A stretch of DNA of 5,720 nucleotides from Candidatus Thorarchaeota archaeon (GTDB lineage Archaea > Asgardarchaeota > Thorarchaeia > Thorarchaeales > Thorarchaeaceae): NCBI GenBank assembly GCA_018238825.1, contig JABCSP010000157.1:1-5720 (forward strand), written 5' to 3'. Both the position numbers and the translations under genes were made by a program. The notes beneath the pieces are model-generated. The model searched no databases. It was given only the letters and a program-made list of their open reading frames with translations, and was not told the origin of the DNA. Positions 4,908 to 5,720 of this stretch are shown here, piece after piece; position 1 is the stretch's first letter; each line of letters opens with the position of its first letter.

Positions 4908-5720
4908 GTGCCATTAAGACGACGATACATCGTGTTGATTCTCGGTCTAATTATTATGTTATCCGGGGTAACTCTAGCAGCTGGAACTCAGAGTGGCTTT
5001 GGAACTGTTAACGTAACAGAAGTCGATTTTCAAGCAGCCGATGGCTCATTGATTCATAGTACTTTACAAAGACCTACTTACGCTACTGACACAGATCCAC
5101 TTCCTGGTGTGGTTGTGATTCATGGTTCACTTCAGAACAAGGAGTGGTTGATGGCATTTGGTATTGAACTAGCAAGACGTGGATTTGTTGTGCTTACTAT
5201 TGATGCTAATGGACATGGAAACTCGGATCCGGGTTCAGGTAGTGGCACTGCTGCATTGGATTACATTGCCTCCCTGGATTATGTTGATAGTTCACAGATT
5301 GGACTGATAGGACATAGTATGGGAGGAGGAATTTCTTGGAGTGCAATTGAAAATTCCAGTGTCTATGTAAGAGCATTAGTTCTTGTTGGTGCTTGGTTTA
5401 GGTCTGATGCAGCCTATACTCCAAATACTCTCTTGGCCACAGGTAACTTTGATTCACTCTCCAGCTATCCTCACAATTATACCAAACTTGATCCATACTT
5501 CAATGTGACTGGAGTAGTTCCCGATACAACCTATGGGGATTTCACCAATAACACTGCAAGAAGGGCAATCTTTCCGAGTACAAATCACCTCTTTGAAACA
5601 ATTGATCCAACTATAGTGAGTGAGAGCCTTGATTGGATGAAGAATAGTCTGAAAGGCGGAGTTGAAGATGAACACTGGATTGGTAGTTCCAGCCTCATCT
5701 ATTCGCTTTGGCTTGCTGGT
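4908..5720 (+). CDS. Signal-anchored alpha/beta hydrolase (serine hydrolase), C-terminus beyond window
   Basis: The visible 271 residues stay open to the right edge. The start is GTG (4908), supported by AGGAG upstream. The N-terminus MPLRRRY is followed by a hydrophobic segment at 8-25, so the enzyme is exported or membrane-anchored with its catalytic domain outside. The alpha/beta hydrolase domain begins near residue 34. The oxyanion region is VVIHGS at 69-74. The nucleophile elbow is GHSMGG at 135-140 with S137. The catalytic His is probably H227 in STNHLFETID; the acid residue cannot be assigned with confidence. An ANGHGNSDPG loop at 100-109 is typical of esterase/dienelactone-hydrolase-like members. 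The segment from about 255 (HWIGSSSLIYSLWLAG) turns hydrophobic and may be the start of a C-terminal membrane domain. The substrate is unknown: an ester, lipid or peptide are all possible. It is divergent from the methyltransferase and may share its control region. Confidence 0.85.
   Translation, partial: MPLRRRYIVLILGLIIMLSGVTLAAGTQSGFGTVNVTEVDFQAADGSLIHSTLQRPTYATDTDPLPGVVVIHGSLQNKEWLMAFGIELARRGFVVLTIDANGHGNSDPGSGSGTAALDYIASLDYVDSSQIGLIGHSMGGGISWSAIENSSVYVRALVLVGAWFRSDAAYTPNTLLATGNFDSLSSYPHNYTKLDPYFNVTGVVPDTTYGDFTNNTARRAIFPSTNHLFETIDPTIVSESLDWMKNSLKGGVEDEHWIGSSSLIYSLWLAG

Noticed and set aside
4691..4930. 79-aa minus-strand ORF spanning the methyltransferase 5' end
   Set aside because: It overlaps the true methyltransferase and hydrolase starts and has no supporting features.

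Overview
This window looks archaeal and may come from an Asgard-type or similar anaerobic archaeon. The pointers are moderate G+C, AT-rich TATA-like elements rather than -35/-10 promoters, a corrinoid-methyltransferase-like UroD-family protein, an AcuC-type deacetylase, and secreted or membrane proteins with short basic N-termini. The lineage is an inference. No rRNA, tRNA or CRISPR array is visible.

Left block (minus strand, 1-1442). A UroD/MtaA-family protein (342 aa) is followed by a 58-aa ORF that overlaps its stop codon by four bases (ATGA). A membrane or secreted protein then starts 19 bases further on and runs off the left edge. These three form a probable operon. A TATA-like element inside a small inverted repeat sits about 27 bases upstream of the first start codon.

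Middle block (plus strand, about 1443-2983). This is a tnpB-only element of the IS200/IS605 superfamily (IS1341-like). The 412-aa TnpB has all three RuvC motifs and the CxxC...CxxC zinc finger. Its 3' end carries a perfect 8-bp hairpin capped by UUCG and a terminal sequence resembling the scaffold of an omega (guide) RNA. No tnpA is present. The stretch between the UroD start and tnpB (1443-1704) has no convincing gene. It holds the presumed operon promoter and probably the left end of the element.

Right block. A histone-deacetylase/AcuC-like enzyme (plus strand, 2967-4154) begins immediately after the element. All metal and catalytic residues are present, but the first 20-30 residues usual for the family, with the conserved 'HP...R' loop, are missing. 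The reading suggests that the element landed in or next to the codon of that Arg, and that the remnant can restart from a TTG with a ribosome-binding-like GGTGG in the element's right end. A class I SAM methyltransferase converges on it with only 6 bases between the stop codons. A divergent, signal-anchored alpha/beta hydrolase then runs off the right edge. The 114-bp divergent spacer contains a perfect 10-bp inverted repeat and a TATA-like sequence.

The most interesting point is the tnpB/omegaRNA-deacetylase junction. The element's predicted guide would be the deacetylase gene's own 5' coding sequence, so the RNA-guided nuclease would be aimed at an uninterrupted copy of that gene.
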